Origin: Paenibacillus alkalitolerans
GTDB taxonomy: Bacteria; Bacillota; Bacilli; Paenibacillales; YIM-B00363
Reading direction: 5' to 3'
DNA: 64,000 nt
Assembly: GCF_016482785.1 (NCBI RefSeq)
Contig: NZ_JAEMXM010000008.1
Coordinates: 1 to 64,000, forward strand
The notes under the pieces are model-generated. The model searched no databases and was not told where the DNA came from. It saw only the letters and a list, made by a program, of their open reading frames with translations. A program made the translations under genes and the position numbers. Positions 1 to 11,554 of the stretch are shown here, in pieces (position 1 is the stretch's first letter; each line of letters begins with the position of its first letter).

Positions 1-110
1 AAACATCCGAACTCGTTGTTCAGTTTTCAAGGAACAAGCTGTTTTTATAACCGTCGTCGTTTTAGCGGCGACTTTTATATACTAACACACACGGGCGCTT
101 TACGCAATAC
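1..110 (-). promoter_or_regulatory. rRNA operon promoter and leader (boxA-like)
   Basis: On the minus strand a -35 TTGCGT (102-107) and a -10 TAGTAT (79-84) are separated by exactly 17 bases. They are followed by a leader containing TGTTCCTTGAAAACT (22-36), which resembles the boxA/ITS-type motif of Firmicute rRNA operons. In Paenibacillaceae an rRNA operon commonly follows gyrA and an HD-GYP gene, as the order here suggests. The 16S gene itself would lie left of the window and is not visible, so this is an inference from context and motif. Confidence 0.6.
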
Positions 111-211
111 TTAATTCCTTGCCAATTTGTGTTAGCTGCCGGCTCTCGAAGCGGCGAAATCTAATCTACCATGCTTCAACCCCCGCCGTCAACTCTAAAT
201 TATGGATCGCA

Positions 212-246
212 AACAAAAAAACCTGCCGGTAATCCCGGCAGGTTCA
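212..246 (-). terminator. Rho-independent terminator of HD-GYP gene
   Basis: On the minus strand the arms AACCTGCCGG and CCGGCAGGTT form a stem with a four-base loop, followed by a run of T. It lies just after the stop codon of the HD-GYP gene and separates it from the rRNA promoter. Confidence 0.85.
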
Positions 247-256
247 AGCTGCTTCT

Positions 257-1327
257 TTAATTCGATATGACTTCTTGGATAAAGTAACTGCGTTCCTGCG
301 CCAAATTGATGATTTTACCGTTCACGCTTACCATCGGCCGGGTCGGATTGTTCCGGTCGGTAAACACGATTTCGCCGATCGCGTTATCGTTAAGACGAAC
401 GACCGTACCGTTATGGAACTCCGTTACCTTATTGATAAACGTTTGAACGATACCCGGATCCAGCTTGCCGAACGCTTCTTTCATCAATTGCTCCAACACC
501 AGATAGGGAGAGGAGGCTTTCTTATATTCGCGGTGTGTTGTCATCGCGTGGAACATGTCGGTTACGGCGATCGTTTTCGCATAGAAGTGTATCTTGTCGC
601 CTTTCACGCCCAGCGGATATCCGGTTCCGTCCTCGCGTTCATGATGCTGAAGGCAGCACAACTTGACCCCGTCGTTCAATCCCGCAACATTCTTTAATAT
701 GTTGTACCCGATAATCGTATGTTTTTTTAATTCCTCATATTCATTGTTTGTTAAACGGTTGGGCTTGAGTAAAATGTCGTCGTCAATGCGGACATTCCCG
801 ACATCGTGCAGAAGCCCCGCCAAGGCGACAGGAATCCAATCTTTCTGGGGGTATCCGCACCAACGTGCCAACTGATAAGACGACAGTGCCACCATAATGC
901 TGTTATGGATCAAATAATCCTGTATTCCGGACCGGCGGGGGGTAAAAGTGAGCAGGTTGTAAAAATGGATTTGCGATAACAACTGTTCCAATTGGTTCCT
1001 CATATCCAAAATCGGAAGCGCGCCGCCAGTTGCGGCCAAGGCAAACAAACGCTTCAACACTCTATACATGCCGTCGTATTCTTTATAGAAAGAAAGCAAA
1101 TCGTCATTCGTCTCAACTTCGGAGTTGGAATCTCCGGAGGGCTCAGGCTCTATTTCAGCGTTTTTTACCTCAATGACGACGTAACGCACCATAAAAGCAC
1201 GCAAGATTTCCACATCTCTAGGAGAAAGGACCCGGCCCTTTTCCAATAATAAACCGCCAAGCGCCGTATGTACCTCCTCAATTAAGCGTTCACCTGATTT
1301 CAACATGGAAACCGCTACTGTCGCCAT
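257..1327 (-). CDS. HD-GYP domain protein (putative cyclic-di-GMP phosphodiesterase)
   Basis: This 356-residue protein carries a C-terminal HD-GYP domain. The HD pair is at about 174-175 (LLHDVGN) and the signature HHEREDGTGYP begins at about residue 228. HD-GYP proteins hydrolyse cyclic di-GMP, and all visible signature residues are intact, so activity is plausible. The first 130 residues have no recognisable receiver domain and contain an acidic linker near 60-75. The gene lies downstream of gyrA on the same strand but has its own terminator, and a gyrA terminator precedes it, so it is probably transcribed separately. The in vivo substrate is not shown by the sequence. Confidence 0.88.
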   Translation of the reverse strand: MATVAVSMLKSGERLIEEVHTALGGLLLEKGRVLSPRDVEILRAFMVRYVVIEVKNAEIEPEPSGDSNSEVETNDDLLSFYKEYDGMYRVLKRLFALAATGGALPILDMRNQLEQLLSQIHFYNLLTFTPRRSGIQDYLIHNSIMVALSSYQLARWCGYPQKDWIPVALAGLLHDVGNVRIDDDILLKPNRLTNNEYEELKKHTIIGYNILKNVAGLNDGVKLCCLQHHEREDGTGYPLGVKGDKIHFYAKTIAVTDMFHAMTTHREYKKASSPYLVLEQLMKEAFGKLDPGIVQTFINKVTEFHNGTVVRLNDNAIGEIVFTDRNNPTRPMVSVNGKIINLAQERSYFIQEVISN

Positions 1328-1376
1328 TATGGAAACCTCACCTTTTAATTCGACTATGCTTTAATTTTAAAACAAA

Positions 1377-1407
1377 AAGGATTGGCGTTAAAGACCAATC
1401 CTTTAAA
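1377..1407 (-). terminator. Rho-independent terminator of gyrA
   Basis: On the minus strand AAAGGATTGG pairs with CCAATCCTTT across a nine-base loop and is followed by T-rich sequence. It is placed directly after the gyrA stop codon. Confidence 0.85.
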
Positions 1408-1411
1408 GTTT

Positions 1412-3904
1412 TTATTCGTTTTCCTCTCCGGCCGTTTCGCTCATATCGTGATCGTCTTCCGGATGCTCGGTTTCTTCTTCGCCGCGCTCGACTCTCGTCA
1501 CGGTCGCTACTTCGTCGTCGTCGCGAATATGAATGAGTCTTACACCCTGAGTATTTCGGCCCATTGTGGAGATACCCTCCATGCTGGTCCGAATGACTGT
1601 GCCTAAAGCGGTGATGATCATCAAATCCTGATTTTCCCGGACGACTTTCAAACCGACCACGTGACCGTTTTTAGGCGTAAGATTCAGCGTCTTAATGCCT
1701 TTACCGCCGCGGGATTGAATGCGGTATTCGGACATCGGCGTCCGTTTGCCGTATCCTTTGGACGTGACGATAAGCACATCGTCATGTTCTTCGACGATGT
1801 CCATATCGATGACTTCGTCGCCCTGCGACAATTGGATGCCTTTGACTCCCGTCGCGGCACGGCCCATGGAACGGACCTCTTCCTCGGGGAAACGGATGGA
1901 CATGCCTTGTTTAGACCCCATGACGATCTGTCTCTTGCCGTCTGTCATCCGAACTCCGATCAGTTCGTCATCGTCTCGCAGAAGCAAAGCGATTATGCCG
2001 ACCTTCCGAATGTTGCCGAATTCGTCGAGCGGCGTCTTCTTCACGATACCGTGTTTCGTCGCAAAGAACAAATACTTGTCCGGTTCGGCGACGTCGCGGA
2101 TCGGTATTACGGCACTGATTCGCTCGCCTTGCTCGATCTGTATCAGATTGATGACCGGCGTGCCTCGAGCGGTTCGTCCCAATTCCGGCACTTCGTACGC
2201 CTTGATTCGATACGCTTTCCCTTTGTTTGTAACAAACAACAAGTAATTATGAGTATTCGTTACAAACAGGTGCTCGACGAAATCGCTCTCTTTCGTCTCC
2301 ATTCCGATTACGCCCCGGCCGCCGCGCTTCTGGCTGCGGTACGTCGCTACCGGAATCCGCTTGATGTAGCCGGTGTGGGAAATCGTGATGAGCACTTCGC
2401 CTTGCGGAATCAAATCTTCGTCCAGGATCGCTTCTTCTCCGATCGTGATCTCGGTGCGGCGCTCGTCGCCGAATTTTTCCTTGATCTCCGTCAACTCTTC
2501 GCTGATGATGTTCAGCACAAGCTGCTCGTCGGCAAGGATCGCTTCGTATTCCGCAATTTTCTGCAGCAATTCCGTATATTCGTTCTCGATTTTTTCCCGC
2601 TCCAAGCCCGTCAGGCGCTGCAGACGCATGTCAAGAATCGCTTGCGCCTGTTCTTCGGAAAGAGAGAAGCGGCTGATCAAGCCTTCGCGGGCTTCTTCCG
2701 TGGTGCGGGACGCGCGGATCAATGCGATAACGGCGTCAAGATGATCGAGCGCGATTCGCAAACCTTCCAGGATGTGAGCTCGCGCGCGCGCTTTCTTCAA
2801 ATCGTACTCGGTGCGCCGGCGAATAACCTCGATCTGGTGCTGCAAATAATGATAAAGAATGTCGCGCAAATTGAGCACTTTCGGTTCGCCGTTGACAAGC
2901 GCCAGCATGTTAATACCGAAATTCAGCTGCATCGACGTTTGTTTGTATAAATTGTTCAATACGATGCTCGGGTTGACGTCTCTGCGAAGCTCGATCACGA
3001 TTCGCATACCGTTACGGTCGGATTCATCGCGCAAATCGGTAATGCCGTCAATCTTCTTCTCGCGGACAAGCTCGGCGATCTTCTCGATCAATCTCGCCTT
3101 GATGACTTGGTAGGGAAGCTCGGTAACGATAATGCGCGCTTTCCCGTTATTTTCTTCAATCTCGGCTCTTGCCCGCATCGTTACGGAGCCGCGTCCGGTC
3201 GCGTAAGCCTGTTTGATGCCTTCGCGCCCAAGAATAAACCCGGCGGTAGGGAAGTCCGGGCCTTTCACAACCGACATCAACTCCAGCGGAGTTACGTCCG
3301 GGTTGCGAATGAGCATCAACGTTCCTTCGATCACTTCCCTAAGGTTATGCGGGGGAATGTTCGTGGCCATCCCTACGGCGATCCCGGAAATGCCGTTCAC
3401 AAGCAAGTTCGGGAATCGGGCGGGGAGGACGGACGGCTCGTGCTCTTCTCCGTCATAGTTCGGTACGAAATCGATCGTCTCTTTGTTGATGTCGCGAAGA
3501 AGCTCCATCGCGATTTTCGACAGTCTGGCTTCCGTATAACGCATGGCGGCAGCCGCGTCGCCGTCGATGGAGCCGAAGTTGCCGTGTCCGTCGACAAGCA
3601 TGTAACGCAGCGAAAAGTCTTGTGCCATACGAACCATCGTTTCATACACCGCAGAGTCGCCGTGCGGATGGTATTTACCGATGACTTCGCCGACGATACG
3701 GGCGGATTTCTTGTAAGGCTTGTCCGGGGCCATCCCGAGCTCGGACATGGCGAACAGTATTCTTCTATGCACGGGCTTAAGCCCGTCTCTTACGTCAGGC
3801 AGGGCACGGCTCACGATAATGCTCATCGCATAACCCATGAACGATTCTCGCATTTCGGTGCCTATGTCCCGATCTTGTATTTGTTGTAGTCTCTCGTCCG
3901 GCAT
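1412..3904 (-). CDS. gyrA: DNA gyrase subunit A
   Basis: GyrA is the DNA breakage-reunion subunit of gyrase, which introduces negative supercoils with GyrB. The 830-residue protein has the winged-helix/tower core, with the catalytic tyrosine at about 123 in [10 protein letters not shown]. Six C-terminal beta-pinwheel blades include the GyrA-box-like QKRGGRG near residue 530. The quinolone-determining stretch [10 protein letters not shown] (about 79-88) has the wild-type Ser84 and Glu88. The C-terminus is acidic, as usual. gyrB is not immediately adjacent: a MarR gene and a sigZ remnant separate the two, unlike the contiguous gyrBA of Bacillus subtilis. Confidence 0.98.
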   Translation of the reverse strand: MPDERLQQIQDRDIGTEMRESFMGYAMSIIVSRALPDVRDGLKPVHRRILFAMSELGMAPDKPYKKSARIVGEVIGKYHPHGDSAVYETMVRMAQDFSLRYMLVDGHGNFGSIDGDAAAAMRYTEARLSKIAMELLRDINKETIDFVPNYDGEEHEPSVLPARFPNLLVNGISGIAVGMATNIPPHNLREVIEGTLMLIRNPDVTPLELMSVVKGPDFPTAGFILGREGIKQAYATGRGSVTMRARAEIEENNGKARIIVTELPYQVIKARLIEKIAELVREKKIDGITDLRDESDRNGMRIVIELRRDVNPSIVLNNLYKQTSMQLNFGINMLALVNGEPKVLNLRDILYHYLQHQIEVIRRRTEYDLKKARARAHILEGLRIALDHLDAVIALIRASRTTEEAREGLISRFSLSEEQAQAILDMRLQRLTGLEREKIENEYTELLQKIAEYEAILADEQLVLNIISEELTEIKEKFGDERRTEITIGEEAILDEDLIPQGEVLITISHTGYIKRIPVATYRSQKRGGRGVIGMETKESDFVEHLFVTNTHNYLLFVTNKGKAYRIKAYEVPELGRTARGTPVINLIQIEQGERISAVIPIRDVAEPDKYLFFATKHGIVKKTPLDEFGNIRKVGIIALLLRDDDELIGVRMTDGKRQIVMGSKQGMSIRFPEEEVRSMGRAATGVKGIQLSQGDEVIDMDIVEEHDDVLIVTSKGYGKRTPMSEYRIQSRGGKGIKTLNLTPKNGHVVGLKVVRENQDLMIITALGTVIRTSMEGISTMGRNTQGVRLIHIRDDDEVATVTRVERGEEETEHPEDDHDMSETAGEENE

Positions 3905-3997
3905 TTTGGGCCTCCTGACAAGTTCTGGTTCATAACCTTATTATTATAACATAAGAATTTATAAATTTCAGATCTAAAAATTAAATTCTTATGTTTC

Positions 3998-4061
3998 AAG
4001 AAAAGCTTCGACTTATCGACGTACCCGCTTCATTGCATGTGCTTCGACAGAAGCTTTTCTT
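3998..4061 (-). repeat. 64-bp palindromic repeat, copy A (inverted orientation)
   Basis: This is one of a family of 64-bp elements bounded by AAGAAAARCTT and its complement. Reverse-complemented, this copy aligns with the copy at 14171-14234 end to end, including the GAAGC...GTACGTC core. It is the most diverged full-length copy. It lies in the intergenic region upstream of gyrA. Confidence 0.75.
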
Positions 4062-4221
4062 ATAACACTTTCATCTATTTTTTGCACAAAAGGTTCACGT
4101 TAAACAGCAGAGCGCCAAGCTTAGACATATTTCCAACGGTAAATGCACAGACATTTCATATGCTTATTGAATCTAATATATTGCGGATCAACACCCGCTG
4201 TCATGTTGATCCCCCTCCCAA

Positions 4222-4254
4222 CAAAGAAAGGGGACCCCGCCGGGGTTCCCTTTC
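4222..4254 (-). terminator. Hairpin terminator downstream of marR-type gene
   Basis: A stem AAAGGGGACCCC / GGGGTTCCCTTT with a three-base loop sits just past the MarR stop codon on the minus strand. The T tract is short, so termination strength is uncertain. Confidence 0.6.
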
Positions 4255-4270
4255 GTCTGGCTGTTCCTCT

Positions 4271-4729
4271 TTAGAGAGGAGGCTTGCAGCAATGCGGGCT
4301 TTGTCGCATGGCATCGCTCAAAAGCTCTAAACTTTCGATTATTTGAGCGCTTTTATCCGCCGGAACATATTGAAATATATCTTGGATATATGTTTCCATT
4401 GTTTCCGCAATTTGTTCATACTGTCGTTTGCCTTTCTCCGTTAGGGAAAGAACCACATATCTGCGGTCTTTCGGATCAGGAAATCGGCTGAGCAGACCGG
4501 CTACAACAAGCTGCTGCACTTGGCGGCTCAATGTGCTGGTGTCGATATTCAGCACTTCGGAAAGCTCGTTCAAGGAAATATTCGGCCGTTTGAACAATTC
4601 ATAAATAATATGGCTTTGAACGACGGATACTCCGCAGCACTGTGCGCCGTCCTTTTGAAGCAAGCCGAATCGTCTCACGAGCAATTGCAGCACTTCACGC
4701 AGGTCTACGTACTGTTGCAACTGTTTCAT
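4271..4729 (-). CDS. MarR-family transcriptional regulator
   Basis: This 152-residue protein has a winged helix-turn-helix with LNELSEVLNIDTSTLSRQV at about 55-73 and the wing DPKDRRYVVLSL. A Cys-Cys pair (CCGVS, about 32-36) precedes the recognition domain and another pair lies near the C-terminus. This suggests a thiol- or metal-responsive sensor, but that is inference. It is divergent from a truncated sigZ, and the target operon appears to have been lost or reduced. The start chosen gives the canonical MarR N-terminus. Confidence 0.85.
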   Translation of the reverse strand: MKQLQQYVDLREVLQLLVRRFGLLQKDGAQCCGVSVVQSHIIYELFKRPNISLNELSEVLNIDTSTLSRQVQQLVVAGLLSRFPDPKDRRYVVLSLTEKGKRQYEQIAETMETYIQDIFQYVPADKSAQIIESLELLSDAMRQSPHCCKPPL

Positions 4730-4833
4730 GTTTTATCACCCGATTCATTTGTATCATATAATAGTTGATAATTGCAATAATTTCTAATATCATGTTTTGT
4801 AAATCGACTTCTTGCATCAGGAGGTGCATGCTA

Positions 4834-5097
4834 ATGAACACCCAGCATATTTGGACGGATTACAATGAGGTCTTAATGAAATATATAAAAAACCGCGTGA
4901 AGAACGAATACGATGCGGAAGACATATTACAGGATGTGTTTCGCAAAATTCATCATTCGATACATCAGCTCGCAGACGAGAGAAGGGTGCAGAGCTGGGT
5001 ATTGCTGCAATGAGAATGAGCGTCTCGGCGATTGCTGCGATCCGAACTGCTGCAGCACAGAACCGCCCGCTAAAAGCGCCGGTTGTTGTTGAATGAT
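4834..5097 (+). pseudogene. sigZ: Decayed sigZ fused to the tail of a cysteine-rich gene
   Basis: After a strong AGGAGGTG site (4819-4826) a frame from ATG 4834 encodes the first ~60 residues of a SigZ-like ECF sigma factor (region 2, with DAEDILQDVFRKIHH). It then stops at 5013, where an intact SigZ would continue for about 110 more residues. In another frame the sequence immediately continues as CNENERLGDCCDPNCC and ends SAGCC, a Cys-rich tail typical of metal- or arsenic-handling proteins. The simplest reading is an internal deletion joining the 5' end of sigZ to the 3' end of a downstream gene. It is unlikely to encode a working sigma factor because region 4 is missing. Confidence 0.7.
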
Positions 5098-5136
5098 AAA
5101 AATGGTTGAGCAGCACATGTCTGCTCAACCATTTTT
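5098..5136. terminator. Bidirectional terminator between sigZ remnant and gyrB
   Basis: A near-perfect stem, AATGGTTGAGCAG / CTGCTCAACCATT, is flanked by A-run and T-run, so it can terminate transcription from both sides. Confidence 0.9.
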
Positions 5137-5139
5137 GCG

Positions 5140-7056
<1,917 letters not shown>

Positions 7057-7107
7057 TCACTCCATCGTCTTTCGCTATAATTGCCAATTGCCAAATCGGA
7101 TGCACAC

Positions 7108-7356
7108 TCAAAGCGCCAGTGGCTGTTGCGCGCGTTTCTTCAACGTTGTGGAAGAAATAGGAGAGTAGTATACCTTGTTTACTGTGACGACTACGGATTT
7201 GGGTTCTTCTTCGCCTATATGCTCCGTAATTTTTTCTTTCACAGCATTCGTGATGAAGCCTTTCGATATTTTCGATGAAGCTTCGATCGATATGTCGAAG
7301 ATCGCAATCAATTCGGCCGCCCTAATAATTTTCTCTCCGCCGAGATGAATGAACAT
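7108..7356 (-). CDS. remB: RemA/RemB-type extracellular matrix regulator (DUF370)
   Basis: This 82-residue DUF370 protein begins with the family-typical MFIHLGGEKIIRAAELIAI. RemA and RemB (YaaB) are small DNA-binding activators of biofilm matrix and osmoprotection genes in Bacillus. The position between recF and gyrB is the conserved yaaB/remB position, which argues for RemB. It most likely belongs to the recF-gyrB operon, since the gap to recF is only about 20 bp. Confidence 0.9.
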   Translation of the reverse strand: MFIHLGGEKIIRAAELIAIFDISIEASSKISKGFITNAVKEKITEHIGEEEPKSVVVTVNKVYYSPISSTTLKKRAQQPLAL

Positions 7357-7377
7357 AAGGGATTTGTCCTCCTCGCG

Positions 7378-8499
7378 TCACATCGGTTCCTCTGTGACTG
7401 TACCTTCCCGTACATGGAACAAGCGGACGTCGTCGAGCGATTCCAAGCGGATGCCCTCAACGCCGGTCGTCGTAATGAACGTCTGTACCTTCGAACGGAA
7501 CGTCTCGATGAGCTGTGTTTGGCGATGGCGGTCAAGCTCGGACAACACGTCGTCCAGCAGCAGAATCGGATATTCGTTCGTCTCTTCGCGAATGAGCTCG
7601 ATTTCCGCCAGTTTTAAAGATAACGCCGTAGTGCGCTGCTGGCCTTGCGATCCGTAACTGTACGCATCTTTGCCGTTAATAGCAAACGACAAATCGTCCC
7701 TATGAGGACCGACCAACGTCGCTCCCCTGCGCAGCTCTTGTTCTTTCGCTTGTGATAACTTTACCATAAAACGATTGAATAAGACAGTTTCATCTTGGTA
7801 ACCGTCGGCATCGACGGACGGCAAGTAACCGATTTCAAGCTTTTCCGCTCCCGCAGTGATGCCGCCGTGAATCGATTCCGCCCACGTTTGCAGCTTTGTA
7901 ATAAAGTTTTGACGTTTTTGCATAATTTTAGAACCGTACTGCGCAAGTTGTTCATTCCATACGGAAAGAAGCGCATCTCCGGAACCTTTGTGCGCTTCCC
8001 CGCTTTTCAAGAAATTGTTTCTCTGCGCGAGCACCTTCTGATATTGGGCGAGAGAGTGGAGGTATGAAGGATGGACTTGGGCGATCTCCATGTCGAGGAA
8101 ACGCCGCCTCACACCGGGGGATCCTTTGACAATCTCCAAATCTTCCGGGGCGAAAAGCACCACGTTCAAAGTACCTACATAATCGCTCAGCTTCCTCTGT
8201 TCCAGGCCGTTAATTCTCGCCTTCTTCCCGCCGCCGGTCAAATCGAGCTGCAGCCGGCAGCCCCCGTATTTCCGCTCGACGGTTGCCGCCAACTGCGCAT
8301 GCTCCTCGTTCCACCGGATCAGTTCCTTATCTTTGCCCGCACGATGGGATTTGGTGAGCGCAATCATATATATGGCTTCCAGTAAATTCGTCTTTCCTTG
8401 CGCGTTCTGTCCTACGAACACATTGACCCGATGGCGGGTTTCGAGATCGACCTGTTCGTAATTACGGTAATTCCGCAGCGACAGGGACGTTACGTTCAT
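7378..8499 (-). CDS. recF: DNA replication and repair protein RecF
   Basis: RecF is an SMC-like ATPase that loads RecA at gaps with RecO and RecR. The 373-residue protein has a Walker A (GQNAQGKTNLLEAI, about 30-43), an ABC-type signature (GSQGQQRT near 305) and a Walker B (PILLLDDVLSELD). The start overlaps the yaaA stop by four bases (ATGA type), so the two are translationally coupled. Confidence 0.97.
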   Translation of the reverse strand: MNVTSLSLRNYRNYEQVDLETRHRVNVFVGQNAQGKTNLLEAIYMIALTKSHRAGKDKELIRWNEEHAQLAATVERKYGGCRLQLDLTGGGKKARINGLEQRKLSDYVGTLNVVLFAPEDLEIVKGSPGVRRRFLDMEIAQVHPSYLHSLAQYQKVLAQRNNFLKSGEAHKGSGDALLSVWNEQLAQYGSKIMQKRQNFITKLQTWAESIHGGITAGAEKLEIGYLPSVDADGYQDETVLFNRFMVKLSQAKEQELRRGATLVGPHRDDLSFAINGKDAYSYGSQGQQRTTALSLKLAEIELIREETNEYPILLLDDVLSELDRHRQTQLIETFRSKVQTFITTTGVEGIRLESLDDVRLFHVREGTVTEEPM

Positions 8500-8705
8500 A
8501 CGATCTCGAATGCTCCGAATCCTTGAATGTCAACGCGGTCGCCTCGATACAGCTTCCGGCCGCGCCGGTTTTCGGACTCTCCGTTTACGGTCACTTTCGT
8601 CTCGGCCAAGAACGGTTTGGCGGCCCCGCCCGTGCTGATGCAATCCGTGATCTTCAGCAATTGTCCGAGCGTCACATACTCGGTATGAATCGTTACTTGT
8701 TTCAT
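8496..8705 (-). CDS. yaaA: S4-domain RNA-binding protein YaaA
   Basis: This 69-residue protein consists of a single S4 fold: LGQLLKITDCISTGGAAK, then the VTVNGE turn and RRGRKLYRGDRV. It sits between dnaN and recF, as in Bacillus. Its role is uncertain; in Bacillus YaaA has been linked to ribosome assembly. It overlaps recF by four bases. Confidence 0.93.
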   Translation of the reverse strand: MKQVTIHTEYVTLGQLLKITDCISTGGAAKPFLAETKVTVNGESENRRGRKLYRGDRVDIQGFGAFEIV

Positions 8706-8732
8706 GGCAAAATCCTTTCGGCTAAGGGCGGA

Positions 8733-9875
8733 TTAGTTCGTTGTGCGATACGGCAAAATCAAGTGGAGAACTCCGCCTTCGTCGGCCGGCGTCAGAATCA
8801 TGGGACTCATTGCGCCGGTAAACCCGATTCGAATCGCTTCTTCTTCCGTCACTTTAAGCACGTCCAGCATATATTTGGAATTGAACGATATTTTCAATGA
8901 TTCCCCGGAGAAGTGCTGTACGGGGAGCGTCTCGGTTACCCGGCCAAGCTCGGAAGAGCTTGAGGATATTTCCACCGCATCGTCGCCTTCCGCGAGCAAT
9001 TTTACAATATTCGTTTTCTCTTCGCGGGACAATAAATATGCGCGGTCGATCGCATCGGCAAGAGGACGGGTGGCAAAGACGATCTCCGTCCTGTACGACT
9101 GCGGTATGATTTTCGACGTATCCGGATAGGTGCCGTCCAAGATTCGCGTATAAAACAAAACATTGCCCACTCTGAACAACACCTGATTATCTGCTACGAC
9201 GATGTCGATCAGCGTATTTTGTTCCGGTAAAATTTTGCTCAATTCATTTAAATTTTTCCCTGAAATCACAATATTATGAAATTTTAGATCGAAAGCGGTA
9301 TCGATTGGTTTCTCTATGCTCGCCAACCGGTGCCGGTCCGTAGCCACGAACTTCAATTTGCCGCCTTCTAGTGTCCATAAAACACCGGTTAACACAGGCG
9401 TCGATTCGTTCGATGACACTGCATATACTACCTGCCGAATCATGGAACGCAGAACATCGCTTGGCATTGATACGGTTTGATTTTCCGCCAATCGGGGGAG
9501 AAGGGGGAATTCTTCCGGATCCAAGCCTGCAAGCTGGATTTCCGTCGATCCCGATTTGATTCCGATTTGGAAACTTTCGTTTACTTCGATATAGACGTCG
9601 TCCGACGGCAATTTTCTTACGATGTCTACGAAAAATTTAGCAGCCACTACAACGCTTCCGCCGCGCTCTAAACTGACGATCGTTTCACCGTCGTGTTCGG
9701 CCGGAACATAGCTTTGGATCGATATGTCCGTGTCGCTTGCGGTAAGCGTAATTCCGCTCGGTCCGGCATCGATTTTAATACCGCTTAGAATCGGAATTGT
9801 CGTTCGGCTTGAGATCGCTTTATTTACATGTTGAATCGATTCATTCAAATAGGATTTAAGAATTTTGAGTTTCAA
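8733..9875 (-). CDS. dnaN: DNA polymerase III beta subunit (sliding clamp)
   Basis: DnaN is the ring-shaped processivity clamp that tethers PolC/DnaE and many repair proteins. The 380-residue length matches the three-domain clamp. Conserved stretches include MKLKILKSYLNESIQHVNKAISSR-like N-terminal helix features, the ATDRHRLA motif of domain 2, and the C-terminal MILTPADEGGVLHLILPYR that forms part of the partner-binding pocket. It follows dnaA, with the unwinding part of oriC between them. Confidence 0.98.
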   Translation of the reverse strand: MKLKILKSYLNESIQHVNKAISSRTTIPILSGIKIDAGPSGITLTASDTDISIQSYVPAEHDGETIVSLERGGSVVVAAKFFVDIVRKLPSDDVYIEVNESFQIGIKSGSTEIQLAGLDPEEFPLLPRLAENQTVSMPSDVLRSMIRQVVYAVSSNESTPVLTGVLWTLEGGKLKFVATDRHRLASIEKPIDTAFDLKFHNIVISGKNLNELSKILPEQNTLIDIVVADNQVLFRVGNVLFYTRILDGTYPDTSKIIPQSYRTEIVFATRPLADAIDRAYLLSREEKTNIVKLLAEGDDAVEISSSSSELGRVTETLPVQHFSGESLKISFNSKYMLDVLKVTEEEAIRIGFTGAMSPMILTPADEGGVLHLILPYRTTN

Positions 9876-9894
9876 ATTCTATCACTCTCCGCGT

Positions 9895-10067
9895 CATCAT
9901 ATAGTAATAATATATCTTTTAAAATCGTAGTCATAGTAGTAGGGAGGAAGATTATGTGGATAACTCCCGAAATGACGTAAAGAGAAGCCTATCCACATGT
10001 GAATGAATTGTGTATAGGCTTCCGAGTATGCGCCTAGTTATTAACCGCTAGTCGATATATTCGATTT
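9895..10067. other. oriC, unwinding part (DnaA boxes, DnaA-trio, AT-rich DUE)
   Basis: Between dnaA and dnaN lie DnaA-box matches CTATCCACA (9989-9997) and TGTGGATAA (9955-9963). A short GGGAGG spacer comes next, then trinucleotides TAG-TCA-TAG-TAG-TAG (9928-9942) and an AT-rich stretch (about 9895-9922). Read from dnaA towards dnaN this is the box, GC spacer, DnaA-trio and DUE order defined for Bacillus subtilis. Strand opening therefore probably begins on the dnaN side. A palindrome-like pair, AAGCCTATCCACA and TGTGTATAGGCTT (9986-10022), lies alongside. Confidence 0.85.
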
Positions 10068-11417
10068 TTAAGACGGATTTTTTATTTTTTCCCGAATCGA
10101 TTGCACGATTCTAAACAATTCCTGATCTTGCTGCAGCGACGCCGAAATTTTCTCGTGAGCGTGAATTACGGTCGTATGATCGCGGCCGCCGAATGCTTCA
10201 CCGATTTTCGGCAAGGAATGATCGGTTAATTCCCTGGACAAATACATGGCGATTTGCCGGGGGAACGCAACCGCTTTCGTACGCTTGCGCGCTTTGAAAT
10301 CTTCCGTTCTCAAGCCGTAATATTCTCCGACCTTCTGTTGTATGTCCTGAATGGTGACGACCCGGTTGCGGTTATTCGGAATAATGTCTTTCAACGCCTC
10401 CGCGGCCAAATGTGTCGTTATATCCTGATTGATTAATGACGAGTAGGCGACGATTCGAATGAGAGCGCCTTCCAGTTCGCGGATGTTGGAATCGATCTGA
10501 TTGGCGATATACATCATGGCCTCATTCGGAATATCCAAGTTTTCCGCTTTTGCTTTCTTTCTTAAAATCGCGATTCTCGTCTCCAAATCCGGCGGTTGGA
10601 TGTCTGTGATCAATCCCCATTCGAAACGCGAACGAAGCCTTTCCTCAAGCGTTGGAATTTCCTTAGGCGGCCGGTCGCTGGAGATGACGATTTGTTTGCC
10701 TTGTTCGTGCAGCGAGTTAAACGTGTGGAAAAACTCTTCTTGCGTCTGCTCTTTGCCTGCCAAAAATTGAATATCGTCAATTAAAAGAATGTCGATGTTG
10801 CGGTATTTGTTTCTAAAGCTTTCACCGCGGTTGTCCCGGATTGCGTTAATAAATTCGTTCGTAAATTTCTCCGATGACAAATAAAGCACCCGGGCGCTCG
10901 GATTGTGTTCGATTATGTAATGGCCTATGGCATGCATCAAATGCGTCTTTCCCAACCCTACGCCGCCGTATAAAAACAGCGGATTGTACGCTTTCGCCGG
11001 CGATTCTGCGATAGCGAGCGATGCGGCGTGCGCAAAGCGGTTGTTCGCTCCGATAACGAACGTCTCGAACCGGTATTTAGGATTCAACATCGAAGATCCC
11101 GTGCCTAAAGCAGGCTCAGCGTTGATAATACGCTTCTGCGGTTGTGGCGCCGGCGTAAAATCCCGGTCTTCCTCCGTTACGAACCGCACTTCCACTTCCG
11201 AACCCGTACATTCCAATACCGCATTCTCAATTAATCTTGTATACCTGGTCTCAAGCCATTCCCTTGCAAAGTTGTTCGGTGCGCATATCACAAGCGCAGA
11301 TTCGCTAAGCTGGGCCGCTCGCGTCGATTTTAACCACGTATCGAAGCTGGGACGGCTCACTTTGCTTTGCAGCACTTGGAGCACATTCTGCCAGACGTCT
11401 TGGGGATGGTTGTCCAC
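10068..11417 (-). CDS. dnaA: Chromosomal replication initiator protein DnaA
   Basis: DnaA is the AAA+ initiator that binds DnaA boxes and opens oriC. The Walker [16 protein letters not shown], Walker [11 protein letters not shown] and the domain IV DNA-binding signature [12 protein letters not shown] are intact. I start at GTG 11417 ([13 protein letters not shown]...), giving 449 residues. That matches the family length and has AAGGAG ten bases upstream; the longer frame to 11528 adds an unrelated N-terminus. DnaA boxes lie both upstream and downstream of the gene. Confidence 0.97.
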   Translation of the reverse strand: MDNHPQDVWQNVLQVLQSKVSRPSFDTWLKSTRAAQLSESALVICAPNNFAREWLETRYTRLIENAVLECTGSEVEVRFVTEEDRDFTPAPQPQKRIINAEPALGTGSSMLNPKYRFETFVIGANNRFAHAASLAIAESPAKAYNPLFLYGGVGLGKTHLMHAIGHYIIEHNPSARVLYLSSEKFTNEFINAIRDNRGESFRNKYRNIDILLIDDIQFLAGKEQTQEEFFHTFNSLHEQGKQIVISSDRPPKEIPTLEERLRSRFEWGLITDIQPPDLETRIAILRKKAKAENLDIPNEAMMYIANQIDSNIRELEGALIRIVAYSSLINQDITTHLAAEALKDIIPNNRNRVVTIQDIQQKVGEYYGLRTEDFKARKRTKAVAFPRQIAMYLSRELTDHSLPKIGEAFGGRDHTTVIHAHEKISASLQQDQELFRIVQSIREKIKNPS

Positions 11418-11554
11418 AATCCATTCACTCCTTAAAAACCGCAGTGACAAGCGATGAGCTGTCACGCCATTCAATCGAAATATGTAATCTGCTCCGGAAT
11501 CTTGTCGAAATTCTGCAAACTTGCCCACAGGAGAGGATAAGCTATTATCCGGAA

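Noticed and set aside
1661-2950. 429-residue ORF antisense to gyrA
   Set aside because: Shadow frame of a conserved gene; no domain and no independent initiation signals.
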